64,000 nucleotides of DNA from Zopfochytrium polystomum (GCA_025765615.1 JAIVFJ010000308.1:1-64000); one strand, 5' to 3'. Counted from the stretch's first letter, positions 13,674 to 25,205 are shown. The notes: generated by a model not told the origin, from the letters alone. A program made the numbers and translations.

Positions 13674-14667
13674 TCACTCGTCGTCCTCGACGGCGTCCTC
13701 GTACACTTCCTCCTCGTCCACGGCTTCGTCCTCGTATGCTGCGTCGTCCTCAAGAGCCTCCTCTTCATCCAGCGCCTCCTCCTCATCGAGCGCCTCTTCT
13801 TCGTCCAGAGCTTCCTCCTCGTCAAGCGCCTCCTCCTCGTCGAGCGCCTCCTCCTCGTCAAGCGCCTCCTCCTCGTCAAGGACTTCCTCTTCGTCGAGGG
13901 CTTCCTCCTCGTCAAGGGCTTCCTCCTCGTCGAGCGCCTCCTCTTCGTCGAGGGCCTCTTCGTCGAGGGCCTCCTCCTCGTCGAGAGCCTCCTCCTCGTC
14001 GACAGCCTCCTCGTCGTCAAACGCAGCAACGCCGCCGTCCGCCGCCTCGTCGTCGAACGAGTCCTCGCTGTACACGACCTCTTCGGTGTCGACGAGGCCC
14101 TCGCCTGCACGTCGGGGGAAGAAAGAGAAGATCGGATTAGATGAGGACATGAAGAAACAGCAAGGGTTCAAGCAATCTAACACAAGAAAAACAGGGGAAG
14201 CACTCACCACCACCACCACCGGCGGCGTCGATGCTGCCCATGCCGCCGCCGCCGCCGAAGCCGCCGCGGAAGCCACCGCCACCGCCAAAGCTTAAGCTGT
14301 GGCCAAAGTGCTTGCGTCCGCCGCCGCCACCGCCCATGCCCATGGCGCGGAAGCCGCCGCCACCGCCGCCGCCGCCACGACCGCCCCTGCCGTAAGGACC
14401 GCCTGTTTAGTGGGTGAGGGGGGAGGGAAAGGGGGAGGGAAGGGTTGGATTAGGAGGTTAAGAACAATATGGTGCGAAAAGAAGGGAAGGCGGGGCCACA
14501 GGGTGTGGCAAAGGAGTGGGGAGGTCTGTTTGCTCACGTCTGGCAAGTCCGACGACTTCTTCGCTGCCGGCCTGCGCGCCGGCGAGGTCGGATGCCGGCA
14601 CCGGGGCCGCAGCGACGAAAGATACGGAAGCAGCGAGAACTGCGAGGAGGAGTGTTGTGGGTAGCAT
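13674..14667 (-). CDS. Secreted Gly-rich protein with acidic LDEEEA repeats
   Basis: Three exons on the minus strand: 14667-14538, 14402-14208 and 14104-13674. Introns start GTGAGC and GTGAGT and end in CAG, both in phase 1, giving about 251 residues. Exon 1 encodes a textbook signal peptide (MLPTTLLLAVLAASVSFVAA|APVPA) and a dibasic site. Exon 2 is Gly-rich (runs of G with FR, GRKHFGHSLSF). Exon 3 is strongly acidic: about fifteen imperfect copies of a six-residue unit LDEEEA (or VDEEEA), framed by single tyrosines (VVYSEDSFDDE, EVYEDAVEDDE) and ending at the stop. Extracellular or wall-associated calcium or mineral binding is possible but is only inference. The repeat DNA (GCCTCCTCCTCGTCGA type) is nearly identical between units, so length variation between strains is likely. 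Confidence 0.75.
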
Positions 14668-14699
14668 GTTTGCTTGTTGGGTTGCTTTCGGGGGGAAGA

Positions 14700-14866
14700 T
14701 GGTAGTGTGGTGCGAGAGTGGGGCGGAGGGGTGAGTATTTAATACTGGAGGTCAATCATCGGCTGAGCACAAGCAGCGGCGGGCTCTCTCTCTCTGCCTC
14801 TCCCTCTCCCTCTCTCTCTCTCCCCCTCTCCTCCTCTCTCTCTCTCTCTCTCTCTCTCCTCTCTCG

Positions 14867-14919
<53 letters not shown>

Positions 14920-15800
14920 ACGCTCTCTCTCTCTCTCTCTCTCTCTCTCGCTCTCTCTCTCTCTCACCCGCCCTCCAGCTCATATGTCGCTGTCAAACCG
15001 ACTGCGCCCTTCCACGTCGAACCGGAAGCACTGCCGCTGAAAGCCGCACACAGAGAAAGAAAGAGACAGAGACAGACACCGCGACAGAGCAGACGGAGAA
15101 AGAAAGGCGCAGCCAAATAAAATGCCACGAAAAAAAAAAAAAAAAAAAAAATTAAAATTTTGTGTCTGTGCCAATCAATCGCGTGTGCTCCGCCCGACAA
15201 CTCTCCGCTCCGTCCTGCCGACGCACTTCGGACCTAGCTGCAAGGCGCGAACGTGTGCCTTCTCAAACAAAGACAACAACATCCTTCGCCCCGCTCGTCG
15301 ATGGAGCTGTTTGGTGGCGACGGCCTTCGAACGAGTCGGGGTTAGCTTTGGACATGGCGTGGGTGCGCAATCCAAAACACAGCGGGAAAACCCTTCCCGA
15401 AAAGTTCGCAACCCCGCACCTGACCATTTCGGGCAAAAAAAAAACAAAAACAAAAGGGACGGAGACCCGTCCGGAAGTTTCGCCACGCCAAGAAACCCTC
15501 AACAATGTCCTTCCTGCGCCCGTCCCCTCCCTCCAGAGCCGTTATTGTCCTTCCATACCCAAACAGAGCAAGTTGCAGCTGGAAGGACGAGGAAAGGTAA
15601 GTAACCACAAGCACTGCCTGGAAAGTGAGAAGGGGACTGGAAAACTCTTTTTTCACCGGAGAGGGGTCGAATTCCCGTGCCGTCCCCCTCGCGAGATTGA
15701 TTGGAGATGAAAGAAAGCGATGACAAGGAGGAGGTTGACGAAGGGAGGGTAAAATGAAACGGACCGCACGAATGCTGAGTGAATCCTTTCCCGCTGCATT
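14700..15800. other. Intergenic stretch with CT microsatellite and A runs
   Basis: A (CT)n tract at about 14788-14966, a poly-A run at 15129-15150 and further A-rich stretches. Open frames here are low-complexity shadows; I see no gene. Confidence 0.6.
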
Positions 15801-15869
15801 GGGCGGAAACTAACAGTGCTCCTTCGCATCTCCTCCTCCGAACTACCAAAGCGAAAGGGCAATATCATT

Positions 15870-16279
15870 ATGACATCTGTTGCGCTGCTTGGTATTTTGC
15901 ACCTCCTGCCCTTCCGCGCGGTGAGAGAAGCGGCAACGCAGCAGCTTGTGTTTGCGGTGCTAAGGACCTGGCTAAAGGAGACACACAGACAGCAGATGGC
16001 AGGCAACCCACGGCTGGCCGTCATCCCCTCCGCGCACGCGATCGCGATTTGCAGCTACATTAGCTCGTCGTACCAGCGCCCTCACACCTCGCAAACTTCC
16101 TTTCGCTCGTTAAGCTTCGTCGCTGTCCTCGACTTCCTCCGCCTCCACCCCACCATCCGCGATCAGCTCGCAAACTTGGCCGACGAAGCCGTCATGGACA
16201 ACGCCGCTCGGTCGAGGCGCTCCAGTGGTGGAAGGACAGCCGCCTGGAGCTGCTCTACTCAAAGTGGGCGATCCGGTGA
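15870..16279 (+). pseudogene. Fragment of an ankyrin-like WW-repeat protein
   Basis: A frame from the ATG at 15870 (MTSVALLGILHLLPF) runs through FVAVLDFLRLHPTIRDQLANLADEAVMDNAAR. A shifted frame then continues RSVEALQWWKDSRLELLYSKWAIR to a stop at 16277-16279. The pattern VxxLxWWxxSxLxLxYSxxAM is that of degenerate ankyrin-type repeats I know from chytrid genomes. The frame change between MDNAARS and VEALQWW plus the early stop suggest a truncated copy. T and A runs follow directly. Confidence 0.4.
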
Positions 16280-16617
16280 GCCTGCCACTTTGGACGGGTC
16301 GAGCTGCTGCGAGACAGGTCCATTTGAGCGAGAAAACCGAAAAAAAAAAAAAAAAATTGTTTCTCCTTTTTTTTTTTTTTTTTTTTGTTTGACGGGTAGT
16401 TTGCCAGTTTTTGGAAATGCTCCGAACACGAAAATCTGCATTGGGTTTGTCTCCTTTGAGGTTGCATCGAAGACAGCCCAACCCAGATTTGCCCAGGCGC
16501 CCGCGCAGGTTCGGAGCTCTCTCTCATTTCACTCTCTCTCCCTCCTTCTCTCTCCCTCCTTCTCTCTCCCTCTCTCCCTCTCCCCGCCTCTCTCTCTCTC
16601 TTTGTCTCTCTCTCTTT

Positions 16618-16661
<44 letters not shown>

Positions 16662-16736
16662 TACATGCACAAACACTCTCACTCTCTCCCTGACGATAAA
16701 AAGGGACAGACGAGGAGCATCCCGAGCCGCAAAGAA

Positions 16737-17756
16737 ATGGACTCCAGCATGAACAACGCCGGGCGCTACGTCCAGATGCCGCCGAACCCCGTCACTGTCC
16801 CCAATCCCCAGCCGCCCTATACCTACGGCGCCGGAGGCGGCTACCCCACCCAACCCGTCGCGTTCAACAACGACGGCACAAACCCCGCCTACGGACAGCC
16901 CGAGCCCTTTTACCCTCCGCCGACACTGCCTCCACCCGCCCCGGCGGCCCAGTTTGTGCCGACCGCATCCCAGCCCTACCCGATGGTCGTCATGGGCGTC
17001 GCCGACCCAGACGAGGACAATGGCCTGGCCAAGCGTCTTCGCATGAGTGAGTTCCTCGCCGCGAACGAAATAATCTTCCTCACCGATCTCTCCTGCGGCT
17101 GTTCCACCATCCCATTTCCCCACACCCCACCCCCCCCCTTTACCCTCCCGCCTTCCGACGCAACACGCTGCCTTCACCAATCAAGGCTTCAAGATCCAAT
17201 GCTACGCGGGAATCTGCGCCTGCGCCATAGTTGTCGCCGCCATCCTCGCCGTCATCGGCATCCACATTTCGGCCTCGTCTCGTGACAACACCCCTTCCTC
17301 GGCGTCGCCAACGGCCATACCGAGCCAGTTCCAGATCCGCCTTTCGGGCTCCTCGCAGTGCTTGAACGTCACCACGTTCGCGGCTTGCGAAGCCCAGCCA
17401 AACAACAAGACGAGCCTTCAGGTGTTTGTGGGCTCGAGCGGGACGTATTGGAGGAATCTTGGAACGAACCGGTGCCTGTCGTTTCAGAGTTCGGTGAGGA
17501 AGAAACTCGTGTTCTTTTTGTTCTTTGCAGGTTTTTTTTTCTATATCAAAACCGAACGAATCTACTGACTCTCAATCCACCAAATTGCGGCATCAACCCC
17601 AAAAAGATCCTCGCCATCGACTACTGCAGAGATCACGACTACACGAGAATGGATTTTGACAACGGCACCATTAGAGCGAGAAACGGTGGATGTCTCACTG
17701 GGTCGCTCGCAACGTCAGGAAGCTGCGCAAAGTTTGACTTGGTGACTGTGGGTTGA
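16737..17756 (+). CDS. Single-pass membrane protein with partial beta-trefoil (ricin-B-like) domain, copy A
   Basis: Three exons: 16737-17046, 17186-17493 and 17607-17756, with phases matching at both junctions, giving 255 residues. The N-terminal ~100 residues are Pro/Tyr/Gln-rich (PPYTYGAGGGYPTQP, YPPPTLPPPAPAAQFVPTASQPYP) and probably cytosolic. A membrane segment follows at the start of exon 2 (ICACAIVVAAILAVIGIHI). The outer part carries paired Cys motifs spaced like a ricin-B/beta-trefoil lectin: QCLNVTTFAACE, NRCLSF, the GTIRARNGGCL strand, and a C-terminal SGSCAKFDLVTV. No QxW triplet is complete, so sugar binding is uncertain. It is the paralogue of the gene at 18432, with the same intron positions. 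The exon-3 acceptor (CCAAAAAG) is weak but is fixed by alignment to copy B. Confidence 0.75.
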
Positions 17757-17759
17757 TAC

Positions 17760-18430
17760 ACTTTCGGAGATTATGGGAATAAACTGTGGGAATAGACTTT
17801 TCTTTACAGAATATGTATTAGCCGTGTGTATCTCGTTCTCGCTTCAACTCGCCTTTCGCGTTATGGACTAGCGTTTGAGTGGCTCCCACTGATAGCTGAG
17901 ATCCGCGCCCCCGCGACGAGTTTTAGGCGCGGAGCTTGGCTCCACAGGAGTGGTGAACTCGGCGCAGCGCGTATATGAATTTTCTCAGTCGGAAGCGGTC
18001 TTCTCTCCTCTTGCGACCTGCGCAACAGACGCTGCTGCGTGAAGAGACTGCCTCCGACAGAGTGCGAGACAGATTCGCGGTTGCATCGCGAGCATGTGTC
18101 CCGCGCAGCGCATAATAATCAATAAAAAAAAAAAAAGAAGAAGGGAAAAGAAATCGGCGGGGGATGCCATTAATGCGCCATACCTGCCAGTTCCGGGCTG
18201 CTGCGGCGGAACCTGGCTGTCTTGCCCTTTATATGAAGACAGCAAGTATTCATTCCAAGTCCAGAGCTGAATGGCTGTCTTCTGCTTTGCCGCTTGCGCA
18301 GTCTCTGTCTCCGTCTCTGTCTCGCGGTCTCTGCGCTACGAGAGAGACACCTCGTCGCAGTGCAGCACAATCCTTTCATTTCACCGCCGCCCCACAAAAA
18401 ACACCAACCGACTCCGACACCTTCCCCAAG
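17760..18430. other. Spacer between the two trefoil genes
   Basis: Contains an A-run (18121-18137). No gene is seen. The last part is likely the promoter and 5' UTR of copy B. Confidence 0.5.
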
Positions 18431-18431
18431 T

Positions 18432-19362
18432 ATGCCGCTGCCGCCGCTGGCACCGCCGCCAGATCCCTTCGCCGACCCACACCCGCCGTCGTCCTTCTAC
18501 AACAACGCCCAGAGCACCAGCAGCGTCTACACACACCAACCGGTCATCAGTGCCGCCACCGACGGCACCACTGCCAACTCCGTCCACCCCTCGCTCTACC
18601 CGCCGCCTACGCTCCCCGCCCCGACCGCCCAGTTCGTGCCGACCGCCTCCCAGCCGTTTCCCCCCACTGTGGCCGTGACCGCTCCCCACCTCAATCTGGA
18701 GAAGAAGTCGTACAGCAAGCTCTTTTGCATCGGTTAGTGAGATTGAACTTTGCGCCCAGACCCCTCCGGATGAGCTTAAACCGCCTTTGGCACAACCCTT
18801 TTTTTTTTTCTTTCCTTTTTTTTCTCCTCAGGCGTTTCAATGCAGTGTGCCATGATCTGCTGCTGCCTGCTGCTCGGCATGGGCGGCCTCATCTACCCCC
18901 TGTACCTGCTCATCCGCAACAAGGTCTCGCTGGAATCGCCCCCGCCGCCGATCACGCGAACCCTGTTTCAGATCCGGCTCGCCGAGACGACTCAGTGCCT
19001 CAACGCGATGGCGTTCGCCGCGTGCGAAGGGAGACCGAACAATCAGACCAGCGTGCAGGTGTTTTCGCGCTGGCCGGATTGGGGCCAGTGGGTTCACGTC
19101 AGCTCGAACAAGTGCTTGTCGTTTGAGAATAAGACGGTGAGTAGGGACCTTTGAACAAGAGGAGCGGGATTGCGACCAGTGCTAGGGGTTTTCTGACTGA
19201 TGGAAACAGAGCGTCATCCTCACGACCTGCAAAGTGGACACGCCGAGTAAAAAACTTTCGTACGACGGTGGGACGATACGATCGCAGAGCGGTGGCTGCC
19301 TCACGTCGTCTCTTGCGACGTCGGGAACGTGCGCAAAGTTTGACCTGTTGACCGTGGCGTGA
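18432..19362 (+). CDS. Single-pass membrane protein with partial beta-trefoil domain, copy B
   Basis: Three exons: 18432-18732, 18832-19136 and 19210-19362, giving 252 residues. The layout matches copy A. A Pro-rich N-terminus ends in LPAPTAQFVPTASQPFP. A membrane segment follows (MICCCLLLGMGGLIYPLYLLI). The trefoil-like outer part reads TQCLNAMAFAACEGRPNNQTSVQVF, then NKCLSFENKT, TCKVDTPSKKLSYDGGTIR, GGCLTSSLATSGTCAKFDLLTV. Intron 1 starts GTTAGT, and its acceptor lies after a long T run. Cysteines and the glycine-rich turn before CLT are conserved between the two copies, while the Pro-rich tails differ more. A tandem duplication followed by tail divergence is the simplest history. Confidence 0.75.
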
Positions 19363-19805
19363 GGTTCCGTGGGGTCTTGTTCGGTCCTGTTCTGTGGGGG
19401 ATATATATTTGAATGTAGACGTGGTTATGATTCTTGTGGAAGTTGTGATGTGACATCATCAACGCATTGATCATCTGCGCAGTTCGATGGGTGGGTTGGA
19501 TCGGACAGCATTCCAGCACCCTCTGTATTTGCTTCTTACTTTGCCCTATGCCCGCACGCGCACCCGCAGCAACGCCATTATCCCAGCGCTTCGATTGCCT
19601 GCTTCATTCCCTGTGTTAGTGCCGGCATTTCTCTTTGCCCGGTTGGATTGCGGACTGGTCCATTCCCGCAAATTTTCCGAGGCTGTGTCGTCGGGTGTCT
19701 GGCCGTTGAGAAAACTTCGTTACTACATAAAACATCGTCGGAAGTACGCTTCGGCGATACAGGAGAAATATTATTCCAAATCGAACCTACCGCGCTGCAG
19801 AGAAC

Positions 19806-20525
19806 ATGGGGCTGCGCTCCGCCAACGACACCGCCGCAATCAAACGGTCGCAGCCGCGAGCCTTTCTCCGCTGGATCACGGCCGCTGCCCTCACCGCCGC
19901 CGTCGCCTGCTGCATCGTTGCCCTCCTGTCCGCCCCGATTTCGCTTGCCGTCGCAGCTCCGGTCCCCGGACAGCTCCCAGCTCCAGCACCGCACGCGGTA
20001 GCCTCGCAGCAACCGCCGTGGCCCGGAGGTTATCTTCATTTTCCCCTTCGTTCACCTACTCGTTCTGACACTGGTCCACCACTGCACTTTATCTTCCCTA
20101 CACTGCACGTTGTCTTCCGTCGTACTTGCGAATACAACGACGCAGTCTACCGTCGAGCCAATCCAAACTCTGCTGCCTCCTCTTCCTCGTCTCCGGCCCC
20201 TCTTAAGTCAGCCCTCAAAAAGCCAAACGCACTCAAAGACGACGTCGCCGCCGGCAAAGACGACCGCAAAATCACCTGGTCGGACGAAGTGCAAGTCCAC
20301 CAGTCCTACCTGACGCAGGACGAGCTGCGCTCCCGCCGAGAGCACGCGCTGAAAATTCAAGCCAAGATGCCGAAGGCGTGGAAGGACGTGGCCAAGGACG
20401 AGAAGCGGCAGAAGAGGCCGTTCAAGGATCAGCTTGGGATAGGACCAAAGTTCCATTCGTATGTCGCGCCGGAGGCCGCGAAGCACACACCGCCAAAGTT
20501 GAAGGGTCGGAAGCGCTCTGCGTGA
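19806..20525 (+). CDS. Membrane-anchored protein with basic C-terminal region, unknown
   Basis: The frame is open from the ATG at 19806 (MGLRSANDTAA) to 20525, 239 residues. A hydrophobic stretch at about residues 24-47 (ITAAALTAAVACCIVALLSAPISLAVAA) is a signal anchor or uncleaved signal. The middle (about 20,028-20,141) is pyrimidine-rich and could be an in-frame intron, since it starts GTTATC and ends CGCAG. The C-terminal half is Lys-rich: LKSALKKPNALKDD, then KITWSDEVQVH. This resembles the short 'SALK...(V/I)TF/W' linear motif of phosphatase-docking proteins, but that is only a resemblance. It ends KLKGRKRSA. I do not recognise the family. Confidence 0.55.
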   Translation: MGLRSANDTAAIKRSQPRAFLRWITAAALTAAVACCIVALLSAPISLAVAAPVPGQLPAPAPHAVASQQPPWPGGYLHFPLRSPTRSDTGPPLHFIFPTLHVVFRRTCEYNDAVYRRANPNSAASSSSSPAPLKSALKKPNALKDDVAAGKDDRKITWSDEVQVHQSYLTQDELRSRREHALKIQAKMPKAWKDVAKDEKRQKRPFKDQLGIGPKFHSYVAPEAAKHTPPKLKGRKRSA

Positions 20526-20529
20526 AACG

Positions 20530-21290
20530 CCAGCTTCTCGCGGCGATTGATTCTACTATTTACATTTTCTTGTCTGCCTGAGTGCTTCTTGCAAACGCGT
20601 TTTTCTGAGAGATGGGAGTTGGCGTGTGCTGTCCGACTTGTTCGGTGGCAATAAACATTGGCGTGAACGGCTGCTCCTGGCGTGCGAAAGCAACACTTGT
20701 GGGGCTGGGCCATTTGCAGAAGAGCCAGACGTCCCCGATGAGCGGTGCCGCCGTCGCCAACCAAAGGCGGCGTCGTCAGCGCCTTTGCATCGCGCACCTC
20801 CCCTTGCCGTCTCCGCCCTTATCGCATCGTCTCTTACCCCGTGACCCTCCCCCCGAGCCGCACTGTTTTTTGTTTCGTGTATGACTTCGTCCGTCGCGAC
20901 ACGTCCTCCTCCTCAAGTACGTGAAGAACGACAAAGGTGCAAGCGGATTCCGATTTACCCCCATTTCAACCCCGTGACTCTCCTTGTCAAATCAGGCTGA
21001 AATTTTTTGCAACAATTGCTTAGAAACAGTGGACCAGCCATGTATTCTTTCGGACGAAACAAAGGTAAAGGGAGCGAAGAGCAACAAACGTAAAAGAGAA
21101 TGAAGAAGGAAGTCAAAAGTAGACTGATGTGAGTTAGAACGAGTGTGAGAGAAAGAAAGATGTAGACCGGGGTTTTTGAGAATCGGCTGGCTCAAATACC
21201 TACGAGCCTAGCAAGATAACACCAAGGTGGTATTGAACGGGGGAAAATGGGACGCGAATGAAGAGCAGGTAAAGGGGAAAAAAAAGGCAC
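20530..21290. other. Intergenic stretch
   Basis: No supported gene. The part from 21,000 to 21,290 is likely the 3' UTR of the minus-strand secreted protein. Confidence 0.5.
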
Positions 21291-21292
21291 GT

Positions 21293-22213
21293 TTACTTCC
21301 GGCGGGGAGGAAGACCACCAACGGGGTAGGCACGAGCGTAGAGGTCCGGGTTTGCAGCAGCCGCAGCCTTCAAGGTTGACCCGGTCGTTGTCTGTGTGCA
21401 CTTGAGGACGCGCTGGGGTTGAGCACCAGAAGCAGCGAACGGCGCCGTGCCGGTCATCGCGCCCTGGACAGTAAACGTCGTGTTCCAAAACCCAAACGCG
21501 CCCTCGATGACCGCCAGCCCCTTGACCATGACGGTGGAGCTGTACATGATGGGCGGCGCCTGCCACACCAACCCGGTGTAGACCGCCGTGTCGGGGGGGT
21601 TGGCGTCTGCCAGAGCCAGGGAGTGGGTGGCGACGACGGGGACGAGGTTGCCGCCGACTCCGACGGCGGTGCAGCCCGGGTGGGCCTGCATCGCGGCGCC
21701 GAACTGCGACCAGTACCCGAGCTTGCCGTACTGGTCCTCGAACCACGTCAGCAGCCCGAGCAGGTCGACCTTGCCCGTGGTGGTGATGGTGATGGGGAAC
21801 TGCTGGCCCGGGATGACGGCGGCCATCGTCGAGGTGGCGGTCGCAAGGCCGTAGCCCGCGGTGAGGGACGTCGAGTCGCCGTGGTAGCCGGCGATGGTCT
21901 TTTGGGAGTCGCCTTCCTGCAGGAGGGCGATGACGCCTCCGAGGGATTTTGGGAGGCCGTCGTTGGCCGGGCCGCAGAGGTAGTTTGGCTATGTGGAGGG
22001 AAGGGAGGAAAGAGTCGGGAATACACCATATGCATTGTATGTATGCAAAGGCGCACGTACCAAGATAGTGCCGTTCGTGAAGGCAGCAGCCGGGGTAATC
22101 GTTGTAGTAGCGGCGATCAGCACTTGAAGGACTGCGGCGGCGGCGGCGGCGGCGGCCGCCAAGACCGGAGAGCGGGAGGAGAAGGAGGAGGAGGAGGAGG
22201 AGCGGAAGTGCAT
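21293..22213 (-). CDS. Secreted Reeler-like domain protein
   Basis: Two exons on the minus strand: 22213-22061 and 21988-21293. The intron has donor TTG|GTACGT and acceptor CACATAG|, phase 0, giving 282 residues. Exon 1 encodes a Ser-rich start and a hydrophobic signal segment (SPVLAAAAAAAAAVLQVLIAATTTITPAAA). The mature part starts PNYLCGPANDGLPKSLGG. It continues with an immunoglobulin-like sandwich of Reeler type: QQFPITITTTGKVDLLGLLTWFE, GYWSQF, HPGCTAV, VATHSL, YTGLVWQAPP, FGFWNTTFTVQG. Reeler domains occur in extracellular matrix and defence proteins; in this fungus the role is unknown. No GPI-type or membrane C-terminus is seen (it ends PVGGLPPRRK). The assignment rests on strand pattern and the W-x-AP motif. 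Confidence 0.65.
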
Positions 22214-22249
22214 GATGGATTTGATGGCGGCGGGTTGCGTTTCGCTTGT

Positions 22250-23690
22250 TCTTCCTTTTTATTTTTTATTTTTTTGTTTTTTTTTATTTCGAAAAAGAAA
22301 TTTTTTTAATTTTTTCGCTGTTCTTTCCATATTTGTACACGTTGCATGTTCTGGTGGTGCGGCCCGCCGACCGTTTGGCAGCTCTGTCTCTCTGTCTGTC
22401 TGTCTCTCTCTGTATATCTGTTTGTCTGTCTGTCTCTCTGTCTGTCTGGCTGACTGTCTGTCTGTCTGTCTGTCGCTCCGGGGGAAAACAAAAAAAGCTT
22501 GGCGCTATTTAGTGCCTGCGCCAAGACCGGGCTCGGCAACACTGAAAACTTCCTTTCTGCTTCCCGTTCCGCCGTTGCAGCGCGTCGACCGCGTCCATTC
22601 GACTCCTCCCCATTCACTCACCCACTCTTCATAGCCCGCGAGCCGTGGGGAGAACAGCGCGCAAGAGCCCTCCTCGCAGAACGGAGAAAAAAAACTTCGG
22701 TCCTGTTTGTCAACCGGATTGTTTTACACAAAACTGCCACAATTTTTCCAGGGTGCATCTGCATTTGAGGGAGTCGTTTTGGTCGTCAAAAAGCGGCTCA
22801 AAAAGGGGCCACAAAAGTTGACTGTTCTTCTAATTAGCATTTGGCAAAACGACCACTTCAGCGCCACAGTGCAACCATCCTCATCAACCAGCCAGCTACC
22901 TGCCCTACCCGCCTCACGTCCAGCTGCCCCACCCCCCATCCACGCCAGGAGTGCAAGGCCTTGGAAGCTCTCTCTCTCTCCTTCTTGTCCAGACGATAAC
23001 GACCCCAGTAGCCGCAAACCGATGCTGGCAGGGAAGATTGGTTGTGTTAGGCGGAACTGACTGGTTAGCAGCAAGAGGCACAAGATGGACCCGAACCTAT
23101 TGTGACTGTCAGTTATTGTTCTCACGATGCCCATGGGAAAGCAAGCCACCGCCACTGCAGTGCAGCCTGCAGCATGTATCTAATATGTCTGAACTGATAA
23201 CAGATACAGAAAACCTCATTTCGGTATCCTTTGTGCATACCACTATTATGCCAAAACCCCATTTTATCTGTTATCAGTGAATGTATTTGGACCTTCAAGC
23301 GTGTGCTTTTACCAAAAGACTGTGGTATTTGCAGTCATTAGACATGGTCCAGCATTGGGTCACCTTGTGCTGCAATTTTGCAATGGTGTCTGACACTTTT
23401 TTGCTGTCACAGGTGCATGGCAGGGGTTCAGACAGAAAAATTGACTGCATTGCATTTTGTGAAGTCCAATGGCTTTTGGGGAGTGGCCTATTGTTTGATT
23501 TACATACTTTGCCCTGCAGCCTGGCCTCTGAGTCTGCAGGTGGCATGCCATTTTGAGAATGGAGAGTCAACACAAAACCCAACAATCCTATGGTCGTATG
23601 CAATCTCTGCCACACATTTTGAACGCTTCCTTGAATGGGAAAGTGCGAAAAGAAATAGGATCAATTGGCAGCTATCTCCAAACTGTAATA
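22250..23690. other. Boundary between GC-rich gene zone and AT-rich tRNA/repeat zone
   Basis: T-rich and (TCTG)n simple sequence (22255-22480) is followed by the first copy of a dispersed repeat at about 23,043-23,160. No gene is supported. From here the base composition drops and tRNA genes begin. Confidence 0.5.
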
Positions 23691-23691
23691 T

Positions 23692-23782
23692 GCTGCTGTG
23701 GCGCAACTGGTTAGCGCGTGCGGCTGTTAGACATGGTCAGCAGCACACCGCAAGGTTGGTGGTTCAAGTCCACCCGGAAGCG
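23692..23782 (+). tRNA. tRNA-Asn(GTT), intron-containing
   Basis: Cloverleaf with D-arm GCGCAACTGGTTAGCGC, anticodon stem TGCGG/CCGCA around CTGTTA, and T-arm GGTGG TTCAAGT CCACC. An intron of about 18 nt (GACATGGTCAGC...) sits just 3' of the anticodon. One acceptor-stem mismatch. Confidence 0.85.
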
Positions 23783-25131
23783 ATAAGGGTTGTGGATTTG
23801 TGTGGACTGTTGCCTGACTGCTGACTCCCTGGGGTGTTGGTCGGCATTCCATTGTGCAAGTCTTGTGCAGAGCTTGGAAGTTGGATCCCCAGACAGATAA
23901 GGAGAAAAATACCACCTGAAGATGCTCGTGACAAAGTTCCTGCACCCTCAAAGTGCCAAGGGGGGCACTCTCAGGAAACCAAAACCATCACTTGCCAGAG
24001 CAGGGCCATAAGCGCCAGGGTGGTCTTTTCTTTCTGATTTTGCCATCATATCCTGCAATGAGGGCAACAATCTCCCTGATACCGCAAGCTTGCCAGCAGC
24101 AGAGCTGACAATGATTTCGAGCAGTGATGGATAGCTGTAAAGCACTTTACAAATAGCATTTGCCACAGACCAGATCCCCATTTGGGTTTGATTTGATTTG
24201 ATTCTGCTTTCCAGACCCAAATGACAAGAAAAAATGTATTTCCCAGACATTTGAATCTGACAAATGGCTGTTTTTGCACTCAAATTGCGCCAAATCAAAT
24301 GGAATTTCGATTTTTTACTTATAAAACCTGAATCAAATTGAATTCAAGTCACTCTATACTGGAGAATTCATTTGATTCAAGTCTGATTCGAATTCAAATC
24401 AAACTCAAATTTATTTCAGATTTGACCTGGTTCAGTCTGTGGCAGACCCTATTCAGGAGGAAAAGGTACAGCCTGGAGGCCACCACCTTCCTTTGTTTAG
24501 CTACCGCCACTGGCCTGGGGGGTGGGTGGCAAAAGTTTGTCTCTTGCCCCAACCAAGAGCAACAAAATCTCTACAAATGCAAACAGCCTGAGTCAGCCAT
24601 GAAGGATGTAACTGGATGTTGGGCCGTGGACACAGTTTTCGCAGCCTAATGTTTTGCTCCAAATGTTTGTACAAAGGTCGTTGCCCTTGCCACAAGATAT
24701 CAGACAAATTGTAAAAAAAAACAAAAAAAAAAAAAAAAAAAAAAAAGCAATCAGCACACCCAACCCACAGTCTGTTTGCATGAAATGCTGGTTTGTCAGA
24801 AAGTCAAAACACAGATCAAAAAATCAGGGGGACAAAAACACAATATTTTAAAAAAAAACTTAATCTGTCTGAGCAGCTGGCTGTTCCTTTGTTGCATTGT
24901 TGCTGCAATTAGAAGCAGGAACTGCCTACAATACTGCTTTCTGCTTTAAGAAGGAGATGATTTGGTTGACTGAACTATGGTGTGGCAGCAGCTGAGTGGC
25001 TGCATGCATCATGGTGGCTCAACCCAGGCCAACTCCAGCCTACATTTCATTCACTTTTTCAACAAACGTCCAAACGATTTCTGGCAAGCAAGGGCATATT
25101 GCTGTCATATTTTTGACAAGTCCAGTCATGT
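23783..25131. other. AT-rich repeat DNA
   Basis: Contains a run of TTTGATT/AATCAAA words (24,185-24,430) that recurs near 56,200-56,410, and a poly-A tract (24,712-24,746). No gene recognised. Confidence 0.5.
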
Positions 25132-25205
25132 GGTTTCATGGTGTAGTTGGTTATCACATCTGTCTCACACACAGGAGGTCCCGAGTTCGAACCTCGGTGA
25201 AACCA
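25132..25205 (+). tRNA. tRNA-Val(CAC)
   Basis: Acceptor GGTTTCA/TGAAACC, anticodon loop CTCACAC (CAC), T-arm CCGAG TTCGAAC CTCGG. No intron. Confidence 0.9.

Noticed and set aside
13647..14144. Plus-strand LLLVERLLLV and Arg/Pro-rich frames over the acidic repeat
   Set aside because: They are the antisense of the LDEEEA repeats, whose minus-strand gene has a signal peptide and matching introns.
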